Assembly: GCA_027488975.1 (NCBI GenBank) | Contig: JAIYAQ010000006.1 | Span: 62,001-126,000 of the forward strand | Origin: Cyanobium sp. E1_MAG_00006 | Lineage (GTDB): Bacteria > Cyanobacteriota > Cyanobacteriia > PCC-6307 > Cyanobiaceae | Length of the DNA: 64,000 nucleotides | Direction of reading: 5' to 3' | Part shown: positions 36,001 through 46,340 of the stretch, piece after piece | Position numbering within the stretch: position 1 is the stretch's first letter | Layout: every line of letters starts with the position of its first letter | Position numbers and translations under genes: made by a program | The notes under the pieces: generated by a model | What the model was told of the DNA's origin: nothing | Seen by the model: only the letters and a program-made list of their open reading frames with translations | Database searches by the model: none

Positions 36001-36795
36001 TCAGATCCCCATCGGTACGAATGCTTTGACCGCTATCGGACCAAGGAATTGGATGACTGCTAGCGCCCCGCTGAGCATTTGGCTACCCATGCCGGTGCCT
36101 CCGGGCTTCTTCTTCTCGGGTTGCACGAGCGAAACCGCCGCGCGCTCCAGTTGCCGCGACTCACTCTCTTCGCCCTGTGCGCGGTAGAGAGTGGCGGCGT
36201 AGTTGAAGTCTGCTGCGGCTGCTTCGACGTTGCCCTGTTCATTGCGGCTGATGCCACGGGCCACCCAGCTGATCGCTGAGTCCGGTTGCCGGCGGATCGC
36301 TTCACTGAACCAGCGTTCGGCTTCTGGCTGGCGTCCGGCTTTGGAGGCTTCCACGCCGGCGTTGTGCAACTCGGCAAAGCTCAGCTGGGTGGCGGAAACG
36401 CCGCGGGCTTTCTCCCAGTGGGTGCGGCTGAGGGCACCGGGATCGAGCTGGGCGCCGCTGATGTCCGCCTGGCGAAGATCCGTGCCTTCCAGCTTGGCGC
36501 CACGCAGATCGGCCCCGCGAAGCGAGGCGCCCAGCAGGCTGGTGAAACTCAGGTCGGCTCCCATCAGCTGGGCTCCGTCGAGGCGGGCCTGGCTGAGGTT
36601 GGCGCGCTGCAGCTTGGCGCCCTTCAGATTGGCCTCGCGCAGATCGGCATACACCAGATCGGCATCGGCGAGGTTGCAGCGCGCGCAGCTGCGTTTCTCC
36701 AGCAACCGGATCAGGGTTTCATCGCCGGCATGCGCCGCTGGCATCGCGACCAGCGCGGAAGCGGCCATCAACGTGATCCAGTGGCGGCGATTCAT
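36001..36795 (-). CDS. Secreted pentapeptide-repeat/TPR-like protein
   Basis: ADLVYADLREANLKGAKLQRANLSQARLDGAQLMGADLSFTSLLGASLRGADLRGAKLEGTDLRQADISGAQL and a TPR-like segment. Confidence 0.85.
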   Translation of the reverse strand: MNRRHWITLMAASALVAMPAAHAGDETLIRLLEKRSCARCNLADADLVYADLREANLKGAKLQRANLSQARLDGAQLMGADLSFTSLLGASLRGADLRGAKLEGTDLRQADISGAQLDPGALSRTHWEKARGVSATQLSFAELHNAGVEASKAGRQPEAERWFSEAIRRQPDSAISWVARGISRNEQGNVEAAAADFNYAATLYRAQGEESESRQLERAAVSLVQPEKKKPGGTGMGSQMLSGALAVIQFLGPIAVKAFVPMGI

Positions 36796-38527
36796 CGGTT
36801 GGATCCTGACCAACGGCTTATAGCGTTGATCCGGTGGCGCTTCACCTGCTGCAGGGCCAGTTGCCAGCGCTGTCGAGCTCGCCGACCACGCTGCGCTGAC
36901 TCTCCTCCGGGTGCGTAGCGCTGCTCGCGGTGCAGGGCGGCGAGTTCCGCCAGCGGCTCGGCCAGTGCGGGGAAGGCGCTGGCTGCGCGCTCTGTCAGCG
37001 ATTCCATGGTTTCGCCGGGTTCAGTTGTGATCTGCAGCCGCTCCAGGGCCTGAAGCAGTGCACGCAGCTCCCGCTCCAGCCGGTCGCGCGGCTCGCGTTT
37101 CTGCAGGCGCAGCAGCAGCAGAGCCGCTCCCAGGCAGGCGGCCACAGCGGCGAGCAGCAGCCAGCCCAGCGCCCTGCGGCGTTCCCCCAGCAGCCACTGC
37201 AACAGCTCCTCTTGCCGTGAGCGATCGAAGCCGAGCCACCAGCGGCTCCAGCCCATGTCGAGGCCCCACCACTGGCGCTGCAGCCAGCGGAACTGGCGTG
37301 CGAGGGGCCAGCCGGCTGCATCCAGGCCGGCCGTGCGCTGTTCATCGGCGGCGCTGGCGCCGCTCACCCAGCGGGTGGGATCCACCCGCTGCCAGCCCAC
37401 GCCAGGCAGCCAGACCTCGCTCCAGGCGTGGGCATTGCTCTGGCGCAGTTCCAGGTAGCTCGAACCGTTGAACGGCTCGATCCAGCTCCCCCCCAGGTAG
37501 CCGCTCACAACACGGCTGGGTACACCCGCCGCACGCATCAGGGCACTGAAGGCACTCGCGTAATGGCCGCAGAAGCCCAGGCGCCGCTCGAACAGGAACA
37601 CATCCAGGCCGTTGCGCTCCGGCAGGGTGCCGGGGGTGGTGGTGTAGCGGAAGCCCTGCGACTGGAAAAACGCCCGAGCCGCCATCACCCGGGCGGACAT
37701 GTCTGGCAGCGCGGCCCAGCTGCGGCCCAGGGCCAGCAGGCGGGGATTCGATTCCGCCGGCAGGGCCAGATCGCCCCAGCTGGGCGGCTGGCGCTGCCAC
37801 TCCAGGGGCTGTGGCTGCTCCAGCAGCCGGTAGCTGCGTCGCTCCAAGGCTGGCCGCAGCAGCCGCAGCTCCCCATCCGCCTCCAGCCGCAGGCTTGGAT
37901 CCACCGGCAGGGACTGGCTATTCCAGGGAACCGCTGTGAACCGGCTCGGTTCCACCAGCCAGATCTGATCCCGGCCCTGCAGAGAGGCTGGCGCCGGCAC
38001 CGGCTCTGGCGGACGACGGGTCTCCGCGCGGGGATCCCGCTCCCAGGTGTTGCCGTTGAAGATGGGATGCACCAGCACCCGCCAGTACCGCTCCTGCGGC
38101 GGTGGCGGTCGGTTGTTGCTGAAGGCCACCCGCGCCGCCGGGCCCTGATCGCTCGCGAGGGTGGCGATCGAGCCTGGATCGAGGCTGTCGCTCAGGCCGG
38201 TGCTGGCACGGGCGCCGGGGCCGTTGAGCCCGGAGCCCAGGGGGCTGACGCGAGGCACCAGCAGGAACAGAGCACCGCCGCCAGCAGCTGCACCAGGCTG
38301 GGCAGCAGATCGGGTTGCTGGGCGGCCAGCAGGCCGCAGCCCACCAGCTGCAGCAGGGCCACCAGCCGCCGGCCGGTGCGGTCGCGGGCCTCCAGCAGCT
38401 TCAGGCCCGCCATCAGCACGAGTGCCAGGGTGAAGCCCCCCAGCAGCCAGCCAGGATCCAACCCGACGCAGCCGGCGATCAGCACCGCCTGGGCCAACCA
38501 TTGCAAGCGTCGGGAGGGCAGGGCCAT
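36792..38527 (-). pseudogene. DUF3488/transglutaminase-like (TgpA-type) gene split by a frameshift/deletion near 38265-38290
   Basis: N-terminal TM part MALPSRRLQWLAQAVL...LLPSLVQLLAAVL in one frame (38192-38527), remainder LFLLVPRVSPLGSG...FCGHYASAF...NAHAWSEVW...VDPTRW in another (36792-~38280). Confidence 0.7.
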
Positions 38528-38534
38528 GGCCGTC

Positions 38535-39464
38535 TCAGCTGGTAAGAGCGAGAGCGAGCAAGCAGCGGTCGCGATGCTCGCGCCCGTGGCCCGGCGGGAT
38601 CAGCGTGTCGGCCAGCCGCAGGCCGTAGCGCTCACCCCGCTGGCTGAGCTGCCAGATCGCCGCGCTGAGATGCTGCAGAGCCCGCTCGTGGGGCACACCC
38701 GGTTCCGGAGCCAGCACCACGGTTTCCGTTTCCTCGTCGCGGAACACCTTGCTCAGGCGCCCCCGCCCCTGGGCCAGCGCCTTCCAGGCCAGACGGGCCT
38801 GGCTGTCCTGGGGCCGGTGGGGCCGCAGGTCATGCCAGTGTTCGCTGCCCTCGCGGGCACCGATGCGCTGTTCGGCCAGCGACCGCTCCGGCTGGTCAGC
38901 TCCTGCTGAACCCACCGGCCCCTGCCGCCGCGCCGGAATCACCGCCTGCTCCCAGGTGGGCTGCCAGCGGCTCCAGCACAGGAACAGCCCCAGGGGCGCC
39001 GTGCTACGGATCAGCACAGGGCCGGGCCGCTGCAGCCCGCGCCGGCTGCAGTTCCAGCTGAGCCCCACGCGGGTGATGCCGGGATCCAGGCGTTGGGGCT
39101 GGAGCGGCTCACCGTTCTCCAGCTGCAGGCATATGGCTTCTCGGCGGCCGTCGCTGCGCAGCTGCAGCGGGTAGCGCAGGGGTTCATCGGCAAAGCCGGG
39201 CCGCGGTTCGGTGCTTTGCAGCTCCAGCCCCTGCAGATTGAAGTGGGTGAGGTGCAGGGCCAGCAGCATCAGCGCCAGCATCAGGAAGCTGAGCAGCAGC
39301 GGACCATTGCGTTGGGTCTGGATGCCAACCATCTGCAACAGGGCGGCGCCCGCCAGCCAGAGTGCACCGAAGCGGGTCGGCAGCACGTAGAGATTGCGGA
39401 GGCCAAGGCGCAGCTCCGAGCCGGTCTGGACCGGACCCAGGCGGGTCACGTCAACGAATCGCAT
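38535..39464 (-). CDS. DUF58 domain protein
   Basis: Two N-terminal TM helices and RSLAEQRIGAREGSEHWHDLRPHRPQDSQARLAWKALAQGRGRLSKVF; downstream of moxR-like gene. Confidence 0.85.
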   Translation of the reverse strand: MRFVDVTRLGPVQTGSELRLGLRNLYVLPTRFGALWLAGAALLQMVGIQTQRNGPLLLSFLMLALMLLALHLTHFNLQGLELQSTEPRPGFADEPLRYPLQLRSDGRREAICLQLENGEPLQPQRLDPGITRVGLSWNCSRRGLQRPGPVLIRSTAPLGLFLCWSRWQPTWEQAVIPARRQGPVGSAGADQPERSLAEQRIGAREGSEHWHDLRPHRPQDSQARLAWKALAQGRGRLSKVFRDEETETVVLAPEPGVPHERALQHLSAAIWQLSQRGERYGLRLADTLIPPGHGREHRDRCLLALALTS

Positions 39465-40350
39465 GCACCTGGCGCAGCAGGGTTGCACTGCGTTCGCCAT
39501 GGCCGCTCGGATCCAGGCGGTGCTCGGCCACGGCTGTAAACACCGCCTGAATGTCGGCCGGGGTCACGAAGTCGCGTTTCTCCAGCAGTGCCCAGGCCCG
39601 GGCTGCGGCCAGGAGCCCCTGGGAGGCACGGGGCGAGAGGGGGGCGCCCTCTCGGTTTTCAGACCTGCTGGCGGCCATCAGGTCGAGCACATACTCCAGC
39701 AGGGCATCAGTGGCGTGCTGCTGCCGGCACTGCTCCTGCCAGGCGAGCAGATCGCTGGCTGTGTTGGGGCGGGCCATCGCGTCGAGGGACAGGCACTCGC
39801 GGGCCAGCAGGGCCCGCTCCGCCTCCCGTGTCGGGAAGCCCAGGCTGATCCGCATCAGGAAGCGGTCGAGCTGGGATTCGGGTAGGGGCGCAGTGCCCAC
39901 TTGATCGAGCCCGTTCTGGGTGGCGATCACCATGAACGGCCGTGGCAGGGCGTGGGTGGTGCCGTCCACACTCACCCGCCCGGTGGCCATGGCTTCCAGC
40001 AGGGCGCTCTGGGTGCGGGGGCTGGCGCGGTTGATCTCATCGGCCAGCAGCACCTGGCTGAACAGGGGGCCTGGCTGGAAACGGAAGCTGCCCGTGGTCG
40101 GGTCGAGCACGTTGATGCCGGTGAGATCCGCTGGCAGGAGGTCGCTGGTGAAGCTGACCCGCTTGAACTCCAAACCAAAGGCCCGGGCCAGGCCTTCCGC
40201 CAGGGTGGTCTTGCCCATGCCAGGCAGATCTTCGATCAGCAGGTGACCGCCGGCCAGCAGGCAGCTCACCGCCAGCTTCACCTGAGGCTCCTTGCCCAGC
40301 AGCACGCCGTTGATGGCCGCCAGGAGGTTGTGGAGGGGGGCGGATCCCAT
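39451..40350 (-). CDS. MoxR-family AAA+ ATPase
   Basis: LIEDLPGMGKTTLAEGLARAFGLEFKRVSFTSDLLPADLTG, LADEINRASPRTQSALLEAM. Confidence 0.95.
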   Translation of the reverse strand: MGSAPLHNLLAAINGVLLGKEPQVKLAVSCLLAGGHLLIEDLPGMGKTTLAEGLARAFGLEFKRVSFTSDLLPADLTGINVLDPTTGSFRFQPGPLFSQVLLADEINRASPRTQSALLEAMATGRVSVDGTTHALPRPFMVIATQNGLDQVGTAPLPESQLDRFLMRISLGFPTREAERALLARECLSLDAMARPNTASDLLAWQEQCRQQHATDALLEYVLDLMAASRSENREGAPLSPRASQGLLAAARAWALLEKRDFVTPADIQAVFTAVAEHRLDPSGHGERSATLLRQVHAIR

Positions 40351-40408
40351 CGCGGCGGAGCACTCGGGCCTGCGGGCAGTCAGGCTAAGCAGACACGCCG
40401 CAGATTCC

Positions 40409-41566
40409 GTGAGCGCCGCCGCCGCCAGCAGTTGTCAGCGCCACGGCGGCAACCTGGCGGCGGCGGCGGCACGCCTGGGCTGTCGCCCGGAGCAGCTGCT
40501 GGATGCCAGCGCCTCGCTGGTGCCGTTCCGGCCGCCTGCGCTGTTGCGGCGGGCCCTGCGCCAGGCAGCGCTGCGGCCCTACCCCGATCGCGATTACAGC
40601 GATCTACGCCGGGCCATCGCGGCGCTGCACCAGCTCGATCCGGCCTGGGTGCTGCCGGGCAACGGCGCTGCCGAACTGTTCACCTGGGCGGCCCGTGATG
40701 CCGCCGCTCTGGGCCGCAGCCAGCTGCCGGAGCCGGGCTTCGCCGACTACCGGCGGGCGCTGGCCTGCTGGGGGGGCGACCTTGTGGCTGCCCCGCTCCC
40801 CCTGGAGTGGGTGCAGGCGGGGGCGCAGGTGGGCGGCCAGCCGGGGCTGCAGCCCAACCCCCAGCCCTGGCCCCTGCCCGAGGCTGCGGGCCGGGCTGAT
40901 GCTGTGGCCGTGTTGTGGGTCACCAACCCCCACAACCCCACAGGCCAGCTCTGGGGCCGCGCCTCGCTTGAGCCGCTGCTCCGGAGCCATGCGCTGGTGA
41001 TCTGCGATGAGGCTTTCCTGTCGCTGGTTCCCGGCGGCGAGGCGCAGTCGCTGGTGCCGCTGCTGGCTCACCATCCCAATCTGGTGGTGATCCGCAGCCT
41101 CACCAAGCTGTTCGCCATCGCCGGGCTGCGGCTGGGCTACGCCCTGGGAGATCCGCAGCGCCTGGCTCGCTGGAGCGCCTGGCGCGACCCCTGGCCGGTG
41201 AACGGCCTGGCCGCCGCTGCCGGAGAAGCCCTGCTGGCCGATGCCCACTTCTACGGGCGCTGGTGCGAGCGCGTGCAGGGCTGGGTGGCGGCGGAGGGGG
41301 CCTGGCTGCAGCAGCGGCTTGGGCGGCTGCCGGGACTGCGCCCTATGCCCTCGGCCGCCAATTTTCTGCTGCTGCAGGGGGTGCAGCAGGGCCGGCCGAT
41401 CAGCCTGGAGCCGCTGCGCCTGGCCCTGGAGCAGCGCCATCGCATCCTGCTGCGCGACTGCCGCTCCTTCGAGGGTCTGGGGGAGAGCTGGTTGCGCCTC
41501 GGCTACCAGGACCGCTCCGGCAACCGCCGCCTTGTTGACGCCCTTGCCCGCGAGCTCCGTGGCTGA
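40409..41566 (+). CDS. Threonine-phosphate decarboxylase-like class I/II aminotransferase
   Basis: HGGNLAAAAARLG, LWVTNPHNPTGQLW, VICDEAFLSLVPGG, VIRSLTKLFAIAGLRLGYALG. Confidence 0.85.
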   Translation: MSAAAASSCQRHGGNLAAAAARLGCRPEQLLDASASLVPFRPPALLRRALRQAALRPYPDRDYSDLRRAIAALHQLDPAWVLPGNGAAELFTWAARDAAALGRSQLPEPGFADYRRALACWGGDLVAAPLPLEWVQAGAQVGGQPGLQPNPQPWPLPEAAGRADAVAVLWVTNPHNPTGQLWGRASLEPLLRSHALVICDEAFLSLVPGGEAQSLVPLLAHHPNLVVIRSLTKLFAIAGLRLGYALGDPQRLARWSAWRDPWPVNGLAAAAGEALLADAHFYGRWCERVQGWVAAEGAWLQQRLGRLPGLRPMPSAANFLLLQGVQQGRPISLEPLRLALEQRHRILLRDCRSFEGLGESWLRLGYQDRSGNRRLVDALARELRG

Positions 41567-41572
41567 GGCGCA

Positions 41573-42649
41573 TCAGCCGCTGAGCTCGAGCAGCAGCTGC
41601 GCCAGCAGCTGATCGGCATCGCGCACCGCCAGTCGCTCCATGCCGGCCCTCAGCCTGTGCAGCGGATCCAGTGCCGGCTCACAGCCGCGCAGCCGCGGGC
41701 CCAGCAGCCGCCAGATCGCCTGGGCCAGGGCGGGATGCTCCGGCGGGTGCTGCCACACGATCACGGCCGCTCCCACGGCGGCCGCAGCCCCGGCGTTGGC
41801 GTTCTGGTGGCGGTCGGCCGCCTGGGGGAAGGGCACCAGGATCGCCGGGCTGCCGCACACCGCCAGCTCGCTGAGGCTGCCGGCACCGGCGCGGCTGATC
41901 ACCAGATCGGCGTGCTGCAGCAGGCCCGGCATCTCCTCGCTGAACGGGCGCTCCACGTGGGCGTGGTGGTGCAGCTGGCCGCTGTCGGGATCGTTGCTGC
42001 CGCTCAGGTGCACCACCCGGCAGCCGCAGGCCAGCAGCTGTGGCAGCAGTGGCCGCACCATCCGGTTCAGGCCCACTGCCCCCTGGCTGCCGCCCATCAC
42101 CAGCAGCAGCGGGCCGCTTCCGGCAGGTACCCAGTCGGGCAGGGGCGCCGCTTGCAGGAACGCCTGGCGCACGGGCGTGCCGGTGACGCGCGGCTGGCAG
42201 CGGGGCAGCCGCTCGGCTGCCTGGGGCAGGCCCACCGCCACCCGGGTGCAGAGCCGGCCGAGCAGCCGCGTCACCTTGCCTGGCACACCATTGGATTCGT
42301 GCAGCACCACGGGGATGCCGCACCAGCGCGCCGCCAGGATCGCCGGCGCGGCGATGTAGCCACCGCTGCTGAACACCAGCCGGATCCGCTCCCGCCGGAT
42401 CAGACGGCGAACGCTCCAGGTGGCGGCCAGCAGCCGCAGCAGGTTGAGCAGCTTCTGCAGGCCACGGCCCTGCAGTCCACCGGCGTTCACAGTGTGCAGC
42501 GGGTAGGCCGCCGGCACCAGCTGCTGCTCCAGCCGGTCAGGCACCCCGAGCCAGTGGATCGTCCAGTCCGAGGGCAGGGCCTGCGCCACCGCCAGGGCCG
42601 GAAACAGGTGCCCACCGGTGCCGCTGGCTGCGATCAGCAGGCGGGTCAT
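41573..42649 (-). CDS. murG: UDP-N-acetylglucosamine transferase MurG
   Basis: [63 protein letters not shown]. Confidence 0.95.
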   Translation of the reverse strand: MTRLLIAASGTGGHLFPALAVAQALPSDWTIHWLGVPDRLEQQLVPAAYPLHTVNAGGLQGRGLQKLLNLLRLLAATWSVRRLIRRERIRLVFSSGGYIAAPAILAARWCGIPVVLHESNGVPGKVTRLLGRLCTRVAVGLPQAAERLPRCQPRVTGTPVRQAFLQAAPLPDWVPAGSGPLLLVMGGSQGAVGLNRMVRPLLPQLLACGCRVVHLSGSNDPDSGQLHHHAHVERPFSEEMPGLLQHADLVISRAGAGSLSELAVCGSPAILVPFPQAADRHQNANAGAAAAVGAAVIVWQHPPEHPALAQAIWRLLGPRLRGCEPALDPLHRLRAGMERLAVRDADQLLAQLLLELSG

Positions 42650-42715
42650 GGGCGTGGCATGGGCGAGGGCCTGAAAGCGCGCCTAACTTAAGGACCAGAT
42701 CACTGTTCTGCCCCC

Positions 42716-43465
42716 GTGCCGCTGCGCCGTCTCCCGCCTGCCGCCCTCGCTCTGGCCGGTGTGGTGATGAGCTCCGGCCTGCTGGCGGCGCCGCTGCGGG
42801 CCGCCCCGAGCCTGCAGGCCCTGCAGGATGCCCTCAACGACCCTTCGCCGGCGGCGCTCTCCGCTGTGCTCGAGTCGGGTCCGGGGCTGGATCCGGCCCA
42901 GATTGAACAGCGGCGCCTTGCCGTGCGCCAGCGCTTTCCCGATGCCCGCTGGCGTGTGCAGCCCGGCCCGCCGTTGCGCGACGGCCGTCCCACCACCGAG
43001 GTGGTCGTGACCGGCAGCCAAAGCGACGGCCCCACCCGCTTCCGCCTGGAGGCCCGCCAGCAGCTGCTGCTCGGTGGCAGCGGACCGCGGTTCAGCCGTC
43101 AGGAGGTGATCCGTGAAAGTTCGATCGTGCGCAGCGGCGATGCCGATCTGAAGGTCAGCCTGCTGATCCCTGATGCGGTGCTCACCGGCCAGCGCTACGA
43201 CCTCGATGTGGTCTTCGACGAGCCGCTGGATGGCGCGGTTGTCGCCGGCGCGATCCAGCCGGTCAGCGCCGCCCAGCTGCTGCGCCTGCAGACCCCCGAT
43301 CTTCCGCTGGAAGCCCTCGGCGGTGGTGGTCTGTTCAAGACCGTGCAGGCGCCGTATCAGCCCGGCAGCCAGACCTGGGCCGTGCTGCTCGTGCACCCCA
43401 AGGGTGTGGTTGCTGCCAGCAAGCAGGTGCGGGTGGTCGCGGACAGGGCGTCGCTGCAGCCCTGA
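42716..43465 (+). CDS. Secreted conserved hypothetical protein
   Basis: Signal-like N-terminus; 249 aa. Confidence 0.65.
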   Translation: MPLRRLPPAALALAGVVMSSGLLAAPLRAAPSLQALQDALNDPSPAALSAVLESGPGLDPAQIEQRRLAVRQRFPDARWRVQPGPPLRDGRPTTEVVVTGSQSDGPTRFRLEARQQLLLGGSGPRFSRQEVIRESSIVRSGDADLKVSLLIPDAVLTGQRYDLDVVFDEPLDGAVVAGAIQPVSAAQLLRLQTPDLPLEALGGGGLFKTVQAPYQPGSQTWAVLLVHPKGVVAASKQVRVVADRASLQP

Positions 43466-43497
43466 TGGCGTCGCGGAAGTCCCGACTGCGGTGAGGC

Positions 43498-44010
43498 TCA
43501 GCGCGGCTCCGGTCGGCTGGAGCCACCGTTGCCACGCAGCTGGCGCAGCTCATCGCCACTGATTCGCCCATCGTCGTTGCGGTCGATCGCATCGAACAGC
43601 CGCTGCAGCCAGGGGAAGGGCTCCGCTTCCTGCCGGTCCAGCTGATTGTCGCCGTTGCGGTCGGCACGGGTGAGGAAGCGCTGCGCCCGCTCGTTGGCGC
43701 CGGCAGCGCCGGCTGGAGGGCGCAGATCAGCCGGAGCGAGATAGCCCCGTTTCTGCTGATCGAGCCGCTCGAAATGCCGCTCCAGGTAGGGATGACCCTC
43801 CACCTCGCTGCGCTCAAGCCGCTGGTCGCTGTCGCGATCGAGGCGCTGGAAGAGCCTCTGCAGGCGCTGCTGGTAAGTCCTGACCTCCAGCTGGGTCTGG
43901 GCCCGCCCGGCCCCGATGCCGCCGCCGATCCCGCTCGCCAGGCCAGCAGCGAGCAGCAGCAACCCGATCACGGTTGCCCCCTTGCCACTGCTGATCCGCT
44001 GGCCTGCCAT
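43498..44010 (-). CDS. EF-hand calcium-binding protein
   Basis: EF-loop-like DRDSDQRLERSE, DRNGDNQLDRQE, DRNDDGRISGDE; N-terminal hydrophobic segment. Confidence 0.85.
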   Translation of the reverse strand: MAGQRISSGKGATVIGLLLLAAGLASGIGGGIGAGRAQTQLEVRTYQQRLQRLFQRLDRDSDQRLERSEVEGHPYLERHFERLDQQKRGYLAPADLRPPAGAAGANERAQRFLTRADRNGDNQLDRQEAEPFPWLQRLFDAIDRNDDGRISGDELRQLRGNGGSSRPEPR

Positions 44011-44146
44011 GGGCCAAGGCTATGGAGCGTTCGCCGCGGTGAACCCTGCGCTTTGCCCCACAGGTATGACCAGATCTGTCTGGCGCTGACGCCAGGGAGT
44101 GAGCTCCATACAGTCGGCCAAGTCCTGCCGACCCCTGGCCGCCGCC

Positions 44147-44887
44147 ATGGCCCTCTCACAGCGCAGCGCTCCGGCGCGTATCTGGGTGGTGGACGACGAT
44201 GCGGAGCAGCGCCGGCTGGTGGGCACCTACCTCACGGATCAGGGCTACGACGTGCGTTGTCTGGCCAGTGGCGAGCAGCTGATGGCACGGCTGGCGGGGC
44301 AGCGGCCCGACCTGGTGGTGCTCGATGTGATGCTGCCGGGCGATGACGGCCTGACCCTGCTGCGGCGCCTGCGGGACAGTGGCGATGATCTGCCTGTGGT
44401 GATGCTCACCGCCCGGGGCGACGGCGTTGACCGGATCATCGGTCTGGAGCAGGGGGCTGACGACTATCTGGGCAAACCCTTCCTGCCGCGGGAGCTCACG
44501 GCCCGGATCGAGGCGGTGCTGCGTCGCCGTATCGCCCTGCCCGCCGGCACACCGCTCGCCGAGGGCCAGCTGGTGGAGTTCGGCGCCTGCCGGCTGGATC
44601 TGGCGGCACGCTGCCTGGAGCGGGAGGGTCAGCCTGTGGTGATCACCAGCGGAGAGTTCAGCCTGCTGGCGGCCTTTGTGCAGCACCCTCATCGGCCGCT
44701 GTCGCGGGAGCGGCTGATCGAGCTGGCCCGCGGTCCTGGATCGGATACCGACAGCCGCAGCATGGATGTGCAGGTGTCACGGGTGCGCCGGTTGGTGGAG
44801 CCGGATCCCGCCCGGCCCCGCTATGTGCAGACGGTCTGGGGCTACGGCTATGTCTTCGTGCCCGATGGCCAGCCCCGCACCCGTTAG
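44147..44887 (+). CDS. OmpR-family response regulator
   Basis: RIWVVDDDAEQRRLVG, DLVVLDVMLPGDDGL, KPFLPRELTARI, winged-helix C-terminus ending RYVQTVWGYGYVFVP. Confidence 0.95.
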   Translation: MALSQRSAPARIWVVDDDAEQRRLVGTYLTDQGYDVRCLASGEQLMARLAGQRPDLVVLDVMLPGDDGLTLLRRLRDSGDDLPVVMLTARGDGVDRIIGLEQGADDYLGKPFLPRELTARIEAVLRRRIALPAGTPLAEGQLVEFGACRLDLAARCLEREGQPVVITSGEFSLLAAFVQHPHRPLSRERLIELARGPGSDTDSRSMDVQVSRVRRLVEPDPARPRYVQTVWGYGYVFVPDGQPRTR

Positions 44888-46217
44888 GTATGCCCTGCTG
44901 GGGGCCGGCATCTCCGCCCTGGCCCTGGCTCTGCTGCAGACCCTGCTGGCCCAGCGGCTCGAGCGGGCTCAGATCGCCCAGATGGGGCCGGAGGTGGCCT
45001 TCAATCTGCGCCTGGCGGAGCTCGCCCTGGATCGTCTGCCCCCCCAGGCCCTGGCACGGCTCAGCGGACTGCCGCTGCTGATCGGCGAGCGCCCCCCCAT
45101 CAGCAACGAGGGCCGCCTGCGCCGCCAGGCCGATCAGCTGCGCCGCGATCTGTGCCAGCGGCTCGATCCCTGCCCACCGGTGCTGCCGGCGGCGGTGGAG
45201 GTGCCGGGGCTGTGGGTGGAGGTGCTCTCGCCGCTGGAACGGGTGTGGCTGCTGGCTCCGGTCGGGTCGCCCCGGCGCTGGCCGCCGGATCCGCTTCTTC
45301 TGGCGGCGGCCCTGCTCGCGGGGAGTATCTCCGCGTCGTTCCTCTACCTGTGGCTTGAGGTGCAGCGCCCCCTGCAGCAGCTTGAGCAGGGCCTGGCCCA
45401 GGTGGGTCGGCAGACCACCGCTCAGGCGCCCATGCAGGCCCCGCTGTCGCCGCGGGGAGCGGCGGCCGTGCGCCGGCTCACCGGTCACTTCAATGCCATG
45501 GTGCGGCGGCTGGTCGACAGCGACCGCGATCGGGCCACGATGCTGGCCGGCATCGCCCACGACCTCAAGAGCCCACTCACCCGCCTGCGTCTGCGGCTTG
45601 GCCTGGACCACCCCGCCGCGGATGACCTGCAGAGGGCCGGGGCCGACCTTGATGCCCTCGAGCGCATCACCGGACAGTTCCTGCTGTTCGCCGGCGGCGG
45701 GGATGCGGAACCGGCCGTGCGGGTTCCACTGGAGCAGTGGCTGGCGGAGCTCACGGCGGTCCTCGACCCCGGAGATCTGGAGCTGGATCTGGAGCCGATC
45801 GAGGCCTGCATCCAGCCCACGGCTCTGGGCAGGGCCGTCGGCAACCTGATCGACAACGCCCTTTGCCATGGCCGGCCACCCCTGCGGCTGGTGCTGAGGC
45901 CGGATGACGTCGACGGTGTGCACTTCGGCTTTCGGATCGAGGTCTGGGACCGGGGCGACGGCATTTCGCAGGCCGCCTGGCCCCAGGCCCTGCAGCCCTT
46001 TCAGCGGCTGGATCAGGCCCGTGGCGGTAGCGGCCACTGCGGCCTGGGGCTGGCCATCGCCGCCCGGGTGGCCATGGCTCACGGCGGAGGGCTGGACATC
46101 CGTCGCGGCGAGGCCGCGGCCGGGGGCTTCGCGGTGGTGCTGCGGGCACGCTCGCTGCCGGACCCTTCGGACCCGCTGCCGGGGGCAGGGCCGGGGCCGG
46201 GCAGTGGCAGCCGCTGA
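44865..46217 (+). CDS. Sensor histidine kinase (HAMP + HisKA + HATPase)
   Basis: MLAGIAHDLKSPLTRLRLRLGL, GNLIDNALCHG, WDRGDGIS, GHCGLGLAIAARVAMAHGG. Confidence 0.93.
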   Translation: MASPAPVRYALLGAGISALALALLQTLLAQRLERAQIAQMGPEVAFNLRLAELALDRLPPQALARLSGLPLLIGERPPISNEGRLRRQADQLRRDLCQRLDPCPPVLPAAVEVPGLWVEVLSPLERVWLLAPVGSPRRWPPDPLLLAAALLAGSISASFLYLWLEVQRPLQQLEQGLAQVGRQTTAQAPMQAPLSPRGAAAVRRLTGHFNAMVRRLVDSDRDRATMLAGIAHDLKSPLTRLRLRLGLDHPAADDLQRAGADLDALERITGQFLLFAGGGDAEPAVRVPLEQWLAELTAVLDPGDLELDLEPIEACIQPTALGRAVGNLIDNALCHGRPPLRLVLRPDDVDGVHFGFRIEVWDRGDGISQAAWPQALQPFQRLDQARGGSGHCGLGLAIAARVAMAHGGGLDIRRGEAAAGGFAVVLRARSLPDPSDPLPGAGPGPGSGSR

Positions 46218-46340
46218 CGACAGCTGCTGCTGCAGGTGTGCGTGTCGTGCTGGTCGCATCTGGTCACATCCCGCAGGCAGGGCGGATGCACCCTCCCGGA
46301 GGCTCGGCGGCAGCCTGCAGGAGTCACCTGTTCCACGCTC

